The notes under the pieces: generated by a model
Database searches by the model: none
What the model saw: the letters and a program-made list of their open reading frames with translations, nothing else
Told to the model about the DNA's origin: nothing
Assembly: GCA_900104855.1 (NCBI GenBank)
Contig: FNSS01000001.1
Coordinates: 5,146,001-5,210,000 of the forward strand
Direction: 5' to 3'
DNA: 64,000 bases
DNA from: Rhizobiales bacterium GAS188
GTDB lineage: Bacteria > Pseudomonadota > Alphaproteobacteria > Rhizobiales > Beijerinckiaceae
In this document: positions 55,835-63,965 of the stretch, piece by piece
Layout: each line of letters starts with the position of its first letter
Numbering within the stretch: the first letter of the stretch is position 1
Made by a program: the position numbers and the translations under genes

Positions 55835-56385
55835 CACGCGCCCAATGCCGGCTCTCTGGCCGCGACCGCGGCGAGAGCCCAGGCCTCGATGGCGTCTGGT
55901 TCGGCTCGCAGCTCGATCCAATCCTCGCCGATGAAGGCATTCCAGGCCGGCAAGAGGCGCCGGCTCACCGAGGTCAGGAGCGGCGTGGCCTGCATGGCGG
56001 CTTGCGCAATCTCTTGCCGCAAGCCCTTGCCGCTGGCTTCCTGCGCGCCGAATTTCGAGATGATGGCGAGATCGACGCCGCTTGCGATGCCTTGGGCCCC
56101 GAGGGCGGCAGCCTCCGCGAGGCCCGCCGGGTCGAGCCGGCATCCGGACGCGCCTTTGGTGCGGCTGAGCGAGATCGAGACGCGCCGGCCGCTCGCCAGA
56201 TCCTCGAGCAGCATCTCGGCACAGTCGATCCCCTCCTTCTCGACATTGTGCTGGATGAGGCCGCCGAGCTTGAGGCCGCGCGCCCGCAAGCGCCGCACCG
56301 CTTCGGCGAGGACGAGATCGACGGCCGTCGTGCGCGTCTCATGCACGATCGCCGCTATGGCAGAGGTGAGTGGCTCGGCTCGCAT
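55834..56385 (-). CDS. DUF2478-family protein
   Basis: A 183-aa protein of the DUF2478 family, often found next to molybdenum genes. It contains KLGGLIQHNVEKEG, CAEMLLEDLASGRRVSISLSR and DLAIISKFGAQEASGKGLRQE. The arrangement resembles a P-loop-type nucleotide-binding fold related to THEP1, but without a clean Walker A. The function is unknown; a role in cofactor handling is inferred from its fusion-like coupling (TGATG) to fdhD. Confidence 0.8.
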   Translation of the reverse strand: MRAEPLTSAIAAIVHETRTTAVDLVLAEAVRRLRARGLKLGGLIQHNVEKEGIDCAEMLLEDLASGRRVSISLSRTKGASGCRLDPAGLAEAAALGAQGIASGVDLAIISKFGAQEASGKGLRQEIAQAAMQATPLLTSVSRRLLPAWNAFIGEDWIELRAEPDAIEAWALAAVAAREPALGA

Positions 56386-56431
56386 GGGTTCTCGCCTCGA
56401 CGTCCCTAAAGATAGGCGTTTCTCGGGGATT

Positions 56432-56493
56432 TCGCGAGGCCCTCATCCGTCCAACCCCTCATGCGTCCTCACTGCGTTCGGACATCTTCTTGA
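56432..56493. repeat. Palindromic dispersed repeat, truncated copy
   Basis: CCCTCATCCG and CCTCACTGCGTTCGGACATCTTCTT match the long arm seen at 6940 and 23840, but the terminal hairpin is absent. The sequence passes directly into the remnant of a brnT toxin gene. Confidence 0.75.
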
Positions 56494-56599
56494 AATCACC
56501 GTGATCTACACCGACAGTGATGATGAACGGCGCATCATATCAGCGTGGAAGGCAGAACCTAATGAAAGACGCGCCTACTGGAAAAAAGGTGAAAGCTAA
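56490..56599 (+). pseudogene. brnT: BrnT toxin gene remnant (C-terminal stump)
   Basis: Reading in frame to the TAA at 56597, the translation contains EITVIYTDSDDERRIISAWK and ends AEPNERRAYWKKGES. This is the C-terminus of BrnT ribonuclease toxins (VVYTD..., RIISARKA..., ErR.Y). The N-terminal two-thirds of the toxin is missing and is replaced by the palindromic repeat. The stump overlaps the brnA start by 38 bp. Confidence 0.75.
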
Positions 56600-56861
56600 G
56601 AATAGCACGGATTGGGCGCGGGTACGCGGCATGAGCGATGCCGAAGTACATGCGGCCGTCAAGACCGACCCTGATGCGCGAGCCACGGACGAGGCGTTCT
56701 GGGAAGATGCCAAAGTCGTCTTGCCGCGCCGCAAGGAAGTCGTGACCATACGTCTCGATGCTGATTTGCTTGATTGGCTGCGCCAACAATCCAAATACCA
56801 AACGAGGATAAACGCGATCTTGCGAAGCTATATGCGGAGCCATGAGAATAAGCGCGCATAG
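56562..56861 (+). CDS. brnA: BrnA-family antitoxin
   Basis: A 99-aa DNA-binding antitoxin. It shows TDWARVRGMSDAEVHAAV, DPDARATDEAFWEDAKVV and the ribbon-helix-helix-like KEVVTIRLDADLLDWLRQQ, YQTRINAILRSYM. ATG 56562 (MKDAPTGKK) is taken as the start. The cognate toxin is truncated, so the antitoxin is orphaned. It might still act as a regulator or bind other BrnT proteins. It lies between fdsA and the DUF2478-fdhD genes, on the opposite strand. Confidence 0.88.
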   Translation: MKDAPTGKKVKAKNSTDWARVRGMSDAEVHAAVKTDPDARATDEAFWEDAKVVLPRRKEVVTIRLDADLLDWLRQQSKYQTRINAILRSYMRSHENKRA

Positions 56862-56891
56862 TGTCGCTGGGGGGCTTGGCTCGTAAGGCCG

Positions 56892-59657
56892 CTATTCCGC
56901 CGCGACCTTGACGCCGACCGCGCTGACCCGCGCCGCGCAGAACTTGAACTCGGGGATCTTGCCGAAGGGGTCGAGCGCCGGATTGGTCAGGAGATTGGCT
57001 GCGGCCTCGGCGTAGCAGAAGGGCATGAACACCATGTTCTGCGGCACGTCGCGGTCGGCACGCACTTTCACCTCGACCGCGCCGCGCCGCGTCTCGATAT
57101 GGATGAGGTCGCCCGGCCGCAAGTCGCGCCGGCCGAGCTCGCGCGGCGACATGAAGGCGACGGCCTCCGGCTCAAGCGCATCGAGCACGCCGGCGCGTCG
57201 GGTCATCGAGCCGGTGTGCCAATGCTCGAGCACGCGGCCGGTCGAGAGCACCATCGGATAATCGTCATCGGGGATCTCGTCCGGCGGCAGGATCCGCGCC
57301 GGCACGATCTTGCCGCGCCCGCTCTGCGTCGGGAATCCGGTGGTGAAGATGATCTCGTTGCCGGGCGTGTCGGGCGAATCGACCGGATAGGTGACTGCGC
57401 CTTCGTGCTCCAGCCGCTCCCAGGAGATGTTCTTCAAGGACGGCATGGTGGAGGCCATCTCGGTGAACACCTCGCCAGGTCCCGAATAGTTCCAGTCGAG
57501 ACCGATGCGCCGCGCGATCTCCTGGATGATCCACCAATCCTGGCGCGCCTCGCCAGGCGGCTTGATCACGGGGCGCGCCAACTGCACGCGCCGATCCGTA
57601 TTGGTGAAGCTGCCGCCCTTCTCGGCAAAGGCCGAGGCCGGCAGGATCACATCGGCATGGAAGGCCGTCTCGGTGACGAACAGATCCTGCACCACGAGAT
57701 GCTCGAGCTTGGCGAGCGCCTGGCGCGCATGCTGCAGGTCGGGATCCGACATTGCGGGGTTCTCGCCCTCGACATACATGCCCCTGATCTCGCCCGCATG
57801 CACGGCATTCATGATCTCGACCACGGTGAGGCCGCGCTTATGGTCGAGCTCCTGATGCCAGAAATTCTCGAAATATTCGAAGAATTGCTGCCGGTCGACC
57901 GGCTGGTAGTCCGGGTAATACATCGGAATGAGGCCGGCATCGGAGGCGCCCTGCACATTGTTCTGGCCGCGCAGCGGATGCAAGCCCGTGCCCTTGCGCC
58001 CGACCTGGCCGGTGATCAGGGCGAGCGCGATCAGGCATCTCGCATTGTCGGTGCCGTGCACATGCTGGCTGATCCCCATGCCCCAGAAGATGATGGAGGC
58101 CTGCGACTTGGCGTAGAGGCGTGCCACCTCCTTGATGGTCTGAGCCTTGATGCCGCAGACGGGCTCCATCTTCTCAGGCGAGAATTCGCCGATGCGCTCC
58201 TTCAGCGCTTCGAACCCCTCGGTGTAGCCGGCGATATATTGCTGGTCTGTCAGTCCTTCGGTGATGATGGTGTGGAGCATGGCGTTGAGCAGCGCCACAT
58301 CGGTGCCAGGCTTGAAGGCGAGGTGGTGCACCGCGTGACGCGAGAGCTGCTGGTGGCGCGGATCGATGACGATCAGCTTCGCGCCTTTCTTGGCGGCATT
58401 CTTGATGTAGCTCGCGGCCACTGGATGGTTCACGCCGGGATTGGCGCCGATGACGATGATCACCTCGGCGTCGAGCGCGGCCGAGAAGGGCGCCGAGACC
58501 GCGCCTGAGTTCAGCCCTTCCATCAGCGCTGCCACCGAGGAAGCGTGGCAGAGCCTGGTGCAATGATCGACATTGTTCGAGCCGAAGCCGGTGCGCACCA
58601 GCTTCTGGAACAGATAGGCCTCTTCGTTCGAGCCCTTGGCCGAGCCGAATCCGGCGAGCGATTTCGGGCCATGCGCGTCGCGAATGCGCTTCAGGCCCGC
58701 AGCCGCGACATCGAGCGCCTCCTCCCAGGAGGCCTCGCGGAAATGCGTGAAGGGGTTGGCCGGGTCGACCTGGTCATTGGCGTCCTTTGCCTTGTTGGGC
58801 AGGCGCAGCAGCGGCTTCGTCAGGCGATGGGGATGGTGGATATAGTCGAAGCCGAAACGGCCCTTGACGCAGAGCCGGTTCTCGTTCGCCGGTCCATTGC
58901 GGCCTTCCGCATAGATAATCTGCTCGTCCTTGACGTTGTAGGTGACCTGACAGCCGACGCCGCAATAGGGACATAGCGAATCGACTTGGCGGTCGGGCCA
59001 GACCTGCCGCGTTTCGTTCGCGTCGAGATAGGCGGCCGGCATCAGGGCGCCGGTCGGGCAGGCCTGCACGCATTCGCCACAGGCGACGCAGGTCGAGTCT
59101 CCCATCGGATCGTCGAAATCGAAGACGATCTTGGCCTCGGCGTTGCGATACGCCATGCCGATCACGTCGTTGACCTGCACCTCGCGGCAGCCGCGCACGC
59201 ACAGGCCGCATTGGATGCAGGCATCGAGATTGACGCGCATCGCCGCATGGCTCGGATCGGGCTTCCAGCGCTCGGCCGCCGGGAAGCGGCTCGTGGTGAC
59301 GCCGGTCTTGTCGGCCCAGCCCCAGAATCGCGAGGTCGGGTCATGGGACGTCTGGCGCGCCGGCTGATCGGCGACCAGGAGCTCCATGACCATGTTGCGC
59401 GCCTTGGTGGCGCGTTCGGTCGCCGTCTTCACCTTCATGCCGATGGTCGGCTTGCGGGTGCAGGAGGCGGCGAGCACGCGTTCTCCCTCGATCTCGACCA
59501 TGCAGACGCGGCAATTGCCGTCGGCGCGATAGCCGGGTTCGGGCAAGTAGCAAAGATGCGGAATCTCGGTGCCGAGCCGCTGCGCCACTTGCCAGATGCT
59601 CTCGCCGGGCTTCGCCTCGACTTGCCGTCCGTCGAGCTCGAATGCGATTTGCGTCAT
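56892..59657 (-). CDS. fdsA: NAD-dependent formate dehydrogenase, alpha (catalytic) subunit
   Basis: A 921-aa molybdoenzyme oxidising formate to CO2. The N-terminal [2Fe-2S] ferredoxin domain (HLCYLPEPGYRADGNCRVC) is followed by a NuoG-like His/Cys cluster region (CIQCGLCVRGC), two [4Fe-4S] sites (CVACGECVQACPTG) and the CPYCGVGCQ cluster that opens the bis-MGD domain. The Mo ligand is the Cys in DHCTRLCHASSVA (about residue 370), not selenocysteine. A C-terminal molydopterin-binding domain closes the protein (about 800-915). It is the cytoplasmic FdsABG type, downstream of fdsGB. Confidence 0.95.
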   Translation of the reverse strand: MTQIAFELDGRQVEAKPGESIWQVAQRLGTEIPHLCYLPEPGYRADGNCRVCMVEIEGERVLAASCTRKPTIGMKVKTATERATKARNMVMELLVADQPARQTSHDPTSRFWGWADKTGVTTSRFPAAERWKPDPSHAAMRVNLDACIQCGLCVRGCREVQVNDVIGMAYRNAEAKIVFDFDDPMGDSTCVACGECVQACPTGALMPAAYLDANETRQVWPDRQVDSLCPYCGVGCQVTYNVKDEQIIYAEGRNGPANENRLCVKGRFGFDYIHHPHRLTKPLLRLPNKAKDANDQVDPANPFTHFREASWEEALDVAAAGLKRIRDAHGPKSLAGFGSAKGSNEEAYLFQKLVRTGFGSNNVDHCTRLCHASSVAALMEGLNSGAVSAPFSAALDAEVIIVIGANPGVNHPVAASYIKNAAKKGAKLIVIDPRHQQLSRHAVHHLAFKPGTDVALLNAMLHTIITEGLTDQQYIAGYTEGFEALKERIGEFSPEKMEPVCGIKAQTIKEVARLYAKSQASIIFWGMGISQHVHGTDNARCLIALALITGQVGRKGTGLHPLRGQNNVQGASDAGLIPMYYPDYQPVDRQQFFEYFENFWHQELDHKRGLTVVEIMNAVHAGEIRGMYVEGENPAMSDPDLQHARQALAKLEHLVVQDLFVTETAFHADVILPASAFAEKGGSFTNTDRRVQLARPVIKPPGEARQDWWIIQEIARRIGLDWNYSGPGEVFTEMASTMPSLKNISWERLEHEGAVTYPVDSPDTPGNEIIFTTGFPTQSGRGKIVPARILPPDEIPDDDYPMVLSTGRVLEHWHTGSMTRRAGVLDALEPEAVAFMSPRELGRRDLRPGDLIHIETRRGAVEVKVRADRDVPQNMVFMPFCYAEAAANLLTNPALDPFGKIPEFKFCAARVSAVGVKVAAE

Positions 59658-59671
59658 TCGGCCGCCTCCTG

Positions 59672-59773
59672 TCTTGGGAATCGGATTGGATCGCCGGCGT
59701 CCCGCCGGCTCTTGCGAACGGCGAGGCCTCCACGTCGGGAGGAAGGGCGACCGAGACGGTCGCGGTCCCAGAG
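59672..59773. repeat. MITE-like dispersed repeat, copy 2 (inverted relative to 792-883)
   Basis: The complement contains GGGACCGCGACCGTCTCGGT, shared with copy 1, then CGCCCTTCCTCCC and GGACGCCGGCG near the other end. Terminal repeats are more decayed than in copy 1. It lies between fdsGB and fdsA, inside what should be one transcript. Confidence 0.75.
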
Positions 59774-59793
59774 CCCATTTTTCGGGACGATGC

Positions 59794-61491
59794 TCATGGC
59801 AGAAACTCGTCAGGGAAATATTTCATCACCGTCGTCAGCGGATTCGAGGCGGCCTGGCCGAGGCCGCAGATCGAGGCATCGCGCATCGCATCCGATAATT
59901 CGCCGAGGAGCTCGCGGTCCCAGACCTTGCGCTGCATCAGGAGCGCGGCCTTCTGCGTGCCGACGCGGCAGGGCGTGCATTGACCGCAGCTCTCATCCTC
60001 GAAGAAGCGCATCAGGTTGAGGGCGGCGTCCTTCACATCGTCCTTGTCGGAGAGGATGACGATGGCGGCCGAGCCGATGAAGCAGCCATATTTCTCGAGC
60101 GTGCCGAAATCGAGCGGGATGTCATCCATGGAGGCCGGCAGGATGCCGCCCGAGGCGCCGCCCGGCAGATAGGCGCGGAACTCATGGCCCTGCGCCATGC
60201 CGCCGCAATGCTCGGCGATCAGCTCGCGCACCGTGATGCCCGCAGGCGCGAGCTTCATGCCGGGGTTCTTGATCCGCCCCGAGACCGAGAAGCTGCGCAG
60301 CCCGAAGCGACCGTTGCGGCCATGGCTCTTCCACCAGGCAGCGCCCTTCTCGACGATGTCGCGGACCCAATAGAGCGTCTCGACATTGTTGATGAGGGTC
60401 GGCTGCCCGAACAGCCCAACCTGGAAAGGGTAGGGCGGCTTGTGACGCGGCAGGCCGCGCTTGCCTTCGAGGCTTTCGAGGAGCGAGGATTCCTCGCCGC
60501 AGATATAGGCACCGGCGCCACGCCGCATATGTATGACGGGCCCTCCGGGCGAGAGCTTCGCGATCTCGCGCCGCAAGATCTCATGCGAGATCGGGTATTC
60601 GTCGCGCAGGTAGATATAGATCTCACCCGCCTCGACCACATGGGCGCCGATCAGCATGCCTTCGAGGAAGCGATGCGGATCGGTGTCGAGATACACCCTG
60701 TCCTTGAAGGTGCCGGGCTCACCCTCATCGGCGTTCACCGCCATCAGGCGCGGGCCGGGCTCGCCGATCACCGAGCGCCATTTGCGTCCCGTCGGGAAGC
60801 CGGCGCCGCCGAGACCGCGCAAGCCGCCATCGTCGAGCGCCTTCAGCAATGTCTCGGTGCTCATCTCGCCCGAGCGCAGGCGCCGCAGCAGGGCGTAGCC
60901 GCCCGCCGCCAGATAGGCCTCGTGACCGACATAATCCGGAATATGCGGATGGGTGTCGCCGGCGAGAATCGCTGCTTCGACGGTCCGGCGGTCGGCCTTG
61001 TGCAGGAAATTATGTCCGACCTCGACGGCCGGCGCCTGGTCGCAGAGGCCGACGCAAGGCGCGCGCACCACGCGCACCGTCGGGCCAAGCGCCGAGCTGA
61101 GCTCGTCGAGCAGCCTCTGCGCCCCGAACAGCGCGCAGGTGAGGCTGTCGCAGACCCGCACCGTCAGGGGAGGCAGGTCGGGTTCGCCCTCCTTCACGAT
61201 GTCGAAATGGGCATAGAAGGTCGCCGTCTCGAACACCTCGGCGAAGGAGAGCTTCATATGCTCGGCGAGCGCGGCGAGATGGGCCGCCGAAATCTGGCGA
61301 TAGCGGTCCTGGATGAGATGCAGGAATTCGATCAGGAGATCGCGCCTGACCGGCCGGTCGCCGAGCAGCGCCTCGATCTCGGAGAGCGCCTTCGGGTCCA
61401 GCTGGCGGCCCTTGGGCGTCGATTTGGCGCGCTTGCGGCCGGCGCCCGGATGATCGAAATGACGCACCTCGATGGCGTGGTGATCGTTCAT
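59794..61491 (-). CDS. fdsB: NAD-dependent formate dehydrogenase, fused gamma-beta (NuoE-NuoF-like) subunit
   Basis: A 565-aa diaphorase subunit passing electrons from the FeS chain to NAD. The N-terminal NuoE/FdsG-like part (about residues 30-165) has thioredoxin-fold [2Fe-2S] cysteines in CDSLTCALFG and APCVGLCDQAP. The NuoF-like part (about 200-565) has the NADH-binding GLRGLGGAGFPTGRKW, the FMN loop NADEGEPGTFKDR, GAGAYICGEESSLLESLEG and the [4Fe-4S] motif ESCGQCTPCRVGT. Start ATG 61491 (MNDHHAIEV). No separate fdsG gene is present, so the fusion supplies both functions. Confidence 0.93.
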   Translation of the reverse strand: MNDHHAIEVRHFDHPGAGRKRAKSTPKGRQLDPKALSEIEALLGDRPVRRDLLIEFLHLIQDRYRQISAAHLAALAEHMKLSFAEVFETATFYAHFDIVKEGEPDLPPLTVRVCDSLTCALFGAQRLLDELSSALGPTVRVVRAPCVGLCDQAPAVEVGHNFLHKADRRTVEAAILAGDTHPHIPDYVGHEAYLAAGGYALLRRLRSGEMSTETLLKALDDGGLRGLGGAGFPTGRKWRSVIGEPGPRLMAVNADEGEPGTFKDRVYLDTDPHRFLEGMLIGAHVVEAGEIYIYLRDEYPISHEILRREIAKLSPGGPVIHMRRGAGAYICGEESSLLESLEGKRGLPRHKPPYPFQVGLFGQPTLINNVETLYWVRDIVEKGAAWWKSHGRNGRFGLRSFSVSGRIKNPGMKLAPAGITVRELIAEHCGGMAQGHEFRAYLPGGASGGILPASMDDIPLDFGTLEKYGCFIGSAAIVILSDKDDVKDAALNLMRFFEDESCGQCTPCRVGTQKAALLMQRKVWDRELLGELSDAMRDASICGLGQAASNPLTTVMKYFPDEFLP

Positions 61492-61734
61492 AATGCTCCG
61501 CCGCGCTCCGCCCGTTGGCATGTCCTCGATGAGCGCCGCCTAAATCTTGAGCGCATCACGGTTTTCTCTAGCATGAAGTGCCAGCGCGCCGCGATCAAGC
61601 GTCAGGGTGCCGCCGCGACGGGTTCGTGAAGGCCGCGAGATCTCGGCCTCGTCCTCTTTCGGCTGGACAGGCGGCGCCCGGCGAGGCAGAACGCCGAAGA
61701 GCGGATCAGCGCCGCGCCCGTCCCGGACCTCGTC

Positions 61735-62142
61735 ATGAAACAGTTCCTCCTCAAATTCTTCACTTGGTGGAACGGCCAGACCTTCGGCACCCAGCTCACC
61801 ACCTGGCGCGACGGCGAGCGGGTCGGCGAGGATCATCTGGGCAATGTCTATTACCGCCTGAAGGGCGGCAAGATCGATCCGGCGCTCGGGATCGAGCGGC
61901 GTTGGGTCATCTATAACGGGGAAGCGGAAGCCTCGAAGATCCCGGAAGGCTGGAACGGCTGGCTGCATCATACGGTCGACATTCCTCCTTCGCAGGAGAG
62001 CTATGTGGCGCGCGAGTGGCAGATGCCGCATCAGCAGAACCTCACCGGGACGCCATCGGCTTACCGGCCCAAGGGCTCGACGCTCAAGGACGGCGTGCGT
62101 CAGCCGGCAACCGGCGATTACGACGCCTGGACGCCGGGCTGA
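61735..62142 (+). CDS. NDUFA12-type NADH:ubiquinone oxidoreductase accessory subunit
   Basis: A 135-aa complex I accessory protein, homologous to mitochondrial B17.2 and found in alphaproteobacteria. It has WWNGQTFGTQLTTW, GNVYYRLKGG, the conserved ERRWVIYNGEAEASKIPEGW and WLHHTVDIPPS, and the C-terminal PWEKPH-like motif is replaced by REWQMPHQQNLTGTP. It precedes a cupin gene with a 4-bp gap and the DUF2155 gene further on, a neighbourhood typical of Hyphomicrobiales. Confidence 0.94.
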   Translation: MKQFLLKFFTWWNGQTFGTQLTTWRDGERVGEDHLGNVYYRLKGGKIDPALGIERRWVIYNGEAEASKIPEGWNGWLHHTVDIPPSQESYVAREWQMPHQQNLTGTPSAYRPKGSTLKDGVRQPATGDYDAWTPG

Positions 62143-62146
62143 ACGA

Positions 62147-62458
62147 GTGCCGGCCTCCAAATTCACCGCGCGCGAACCCGCCGCCGCGACCTTGCTCTGC
62201 GAGGATGCGCGTAGCCGCGTGATCCGCTACGACTTCAATCCGGGTGCCGAGACCGGCTGGCACATCCACCATATGCCCTATGTGGTCGTGCCGCTGACCG
62301 ATTGCGAGTTCCTGATCGAGAGCGCCGCAGGCGAAAGCCGCGTCTCGCAGAAGGCCGGCGCCGCCTATACTCGCGACAAAGGCGTGGAGCACAATGTCGT
62401 CAATGGCGGCAACGAACCCATGTCCTTCGTCGAGATCGAGATGAAAGCGCCCGCCTGA
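62147..62458 (+). CDS. Small cupin-domain protein
   Basis: A 103-aa single-domain cupin. The start is GTG 62147, 4 bp after the NDUFA12 stop. The metal-binding motif 1 is GWHIHHMPYVVVPLTDCEF and motif 2 includes GVEHNVVNGGNEPMSFVEIE. Small cupins may be isomerases, dioxygenases or ligand sensors; nothing here decides between these. Confidence 0.85.
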   Translation: MPASKFTAREPAAATLLCEDARSRVIRYDFNPGAETGWHIHHMPYVVVPLTDCEFLIESAAGESRVSQKAGAAYTRDKGVEHNVVNGGNEPMSFVEIEMKAPA

Positions 62459-62794
62459 GAGCCGGAGCGGCCGGCGCGAGAGGGCGCGTCAACACGGCCA
62501 AGCCGGGCGAGACGGTCCCGGAATGGGTCTGCGCAAGCCGTGCAAGCAGTTGCAATGGAATGCAGAATTCATGATATGCGGGCCTGACGAGAGGTATCCG
62601 CACAGGCCTTCAGCGGCAGGAATTCGCCATTTCTTGGCCGCCTTCCTGATGTTAATGCACTGCGCCGCTCGCTGAGCGGCGGCCAAAACGACGACAAGCA
62701 AGACGACGACAAGCAAGACGACGACAAACTCGTGACGCCGAACTGGCGACGACCCAAAAGCAACGATTCGAAATACAGCGATTCTGGGCCCATA
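62459..62794. other. Intergenic region with hairpin and tandem array
   Basis: 336 bp between the cupin and DUF2155 genes. It holds a perfect 7-bp hairpin GCCGCTC-GCT-GAGCGGC at 62664-62680 without a T-run, and a 3 x 15 bp array at 62686-62730. A GTG-initiated in-frame extension of the DUF2155 gene starts at 62732, but it lacks a signal peptide and is not favoured. Confidence 0.6.
62686..62730. repeat. Tandem array, 3 x 15 bp, upstream of the DUF2155 gene
   Basis: Units 62686-62700, 62701-62715 and 62716-62730, with core ACGACGACAA. Read in the frame of the following gene they would encode DDDKQ repeats. They end 64 bp before the chosen ATG. Confidence 0.9.
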
Positions 62795-63445
62795 ATGCTG
62801 CGATCAATGACTGCCGCCATCGCTCTTGCTGCCTGCATGGCTGCCGGGCCGGCCCTCGCCGACAAGATCTCCAATCCCGGCGCTACCTTCGAGGGGCTCG
62901 ACAAGATTACCGGCCGGATCATCTCCTTCGATGTCGCGGTCGGAGAAACCGTGCAGTTCGGCTCGCTGCAATTGACGCCGCGCATCTGCTATTCGCGTCC
63001 GCCGACCGAATCCGCGAACTCCACCGCCTTCATCGAAGTGAACGAGGTCACCTTCACCAACGAGTATCGGCGCATCTTCACCGGCTGGGTGTTTGCCGCA
63101 AGCCCGGGCCTGCACGCCATCGAGCATCCGATCTACGATATCTGGCTGACCGAGTGCAAAGGCGGCAAGGACATCATCGTCGAGGCCAAGGAGGAAGAGG
63201 TCACCGCCGAGCCCGAGCTCAAGGGCAGCCTCAACAAGCCGGCCCTGCCCGTGGGCAAGGAGAAGCCGATCATCGCTCCCGTGGCGTCCAGTGGCCGCAT
63301 CGCGCCGCGGCCCGAGCTCGGCGTGCCGGTGCAGGCGCCCGTGGCACGCCCGACGCGCAGCTTCTTCTCGATCTTCGGGGGCGGTGGAGGCGGCGGCGGC
63401 GCTCCTCTGGTCCTCCAGCCGCGCGGCGAAGGCACCGGCCGATAG
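62795..63445 (+). CDS. DUF2155 secreted protein
   Basis: A 216-aa periplasmic protein. ATG 62795 opens a signal peptide (MLRSMTAAIALAACMAAGPA, cleavage after ALA). The DUF2155 domain spans about residues 25-130 (LDKITGRIISFDVAVGETV, LTPRICYSRPPTESANSTAF, WVFAASPGLHAIEHPIYDIW). A Pro-rich tail and a Gly-rich stretch (FSIFGGGGGGGGAP) follow. The family is widespread in alphaproteobacteria, often near NDUFA12, with unknown function. Confidence 0.9.
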   Translation: MLRSMTAAIALAACMAAGPALADKISNPGATFEGLDKITGRIISFDVAVGETVQFGSLQLTPRICYSRPPTESANSTAFIEVNEVTFTNEYRRIFTGWVFAASPGLHAIEHPIYDIWLTECKGGKDIIVEAKEEEVTAEPELKGSLNKPALPVGKEKPIIAPVASSGRIAPRPELGVPVQAPVARPTRSFFSIFGGGGGGGGAPLVLQPRGEGTGR

Positions 63446-63451
63446 TGCCGC

Positions 63452-63913
63452 TCAGCCTTCGCTTGCAGCGCCTATCGCCTGATACTGCGCGGATTGGCGG
63501 AGTGCCCAGCGGCCGCGGCCCACGCGAACCGGCTCTCCGAACAATCTCGCATTGCGGCTCAAGGCTTGCGACACGGAGAGCTGCGGGTTGGCGGAGCGGA
63601 ATTCGACGCCGGCCGCCTTGAGCCGTTTGAAGATCTCGCCATTTCCCAAGGGCCGCTCGCTATGGCGCAGGATCGATTTGATGGCGCCGATGAGCGGCCC
63701 ACCCGTCTCCTCTGACGCCGATGCCGCGGCGAGCCTGGCCTTGCCCTCCGTCGATGCGGAGGGCAGGCCGTGCGGCACCTGGCGCGCCTCAGGCAACTCG
63801 GTGTTCAGCATCGCTTCGAGCGCCTCGATGGCCCGATCGAGTTGGGCGCGCTTGGCATAGAGATCCTGAATGACGCTGTCATAGGCCGCCTTGCGGTCAT
63901 TCATCTTGTCCAT
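63452..63913 (-). CDS. Small protein with coiled coil and winged-helix-like domain
   Basis: A 153-aa protein of unknown role. The N-terminal coiled coil (about residues 10-40, YAKRAQLDRAIEALEAML) is followed by a linker. The C-terminal domain (about 70-145, LIGAIKSILRHSERPLGNGE, VSQALSRNARLFGEPVRVG) has the spacing of a HARE-type or other winged helix-turn-helix. It may be a DNA-associated factor. Its stop lies 6 bp from that of the convergent DUF2155 gene, and a 15-bp duplication lies 23 bp upstream of its start. Confidence 0.65.
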   Translation of the reverse strand: MDKMNDRKAAYDSVIQDLYAKRAQLDRAIEALEAMLNTELPEARQVPHGLPSASTEGKARLAAASASEETGGPLIGAIKSILRHSERPLGNGEIFKRLKAAGVEFRSANPQLSVSQALSRNARLFGEPVRVGRGRWALRQSAQYQAIGAASEG

Positions 63914-63935
63914 GGACTTCGCCTCGATTCTCCTC

Positions 63936-63965
63936 GCCGAAGAGCACTTGGCCGAAGAGCGCTCG
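63936..63965. repeat. Tandem duplication, 2 x 15 bp, upstream of the small HTH gene
   Basis: 63936-63950 and 63951-63965 share GCCGAAGAGC and differ in the last five bases. They lie 23-52 bp upstream of the ATG at 63913. Confidence 0.7.

Noticed and set aside
58520-58570. Selenocysteine formate dehydrogenase
   Set aside because: The metal ligand position in DHCTRLCHASSVA is an ordinary Cys codon. No in-frame TGA is needed.
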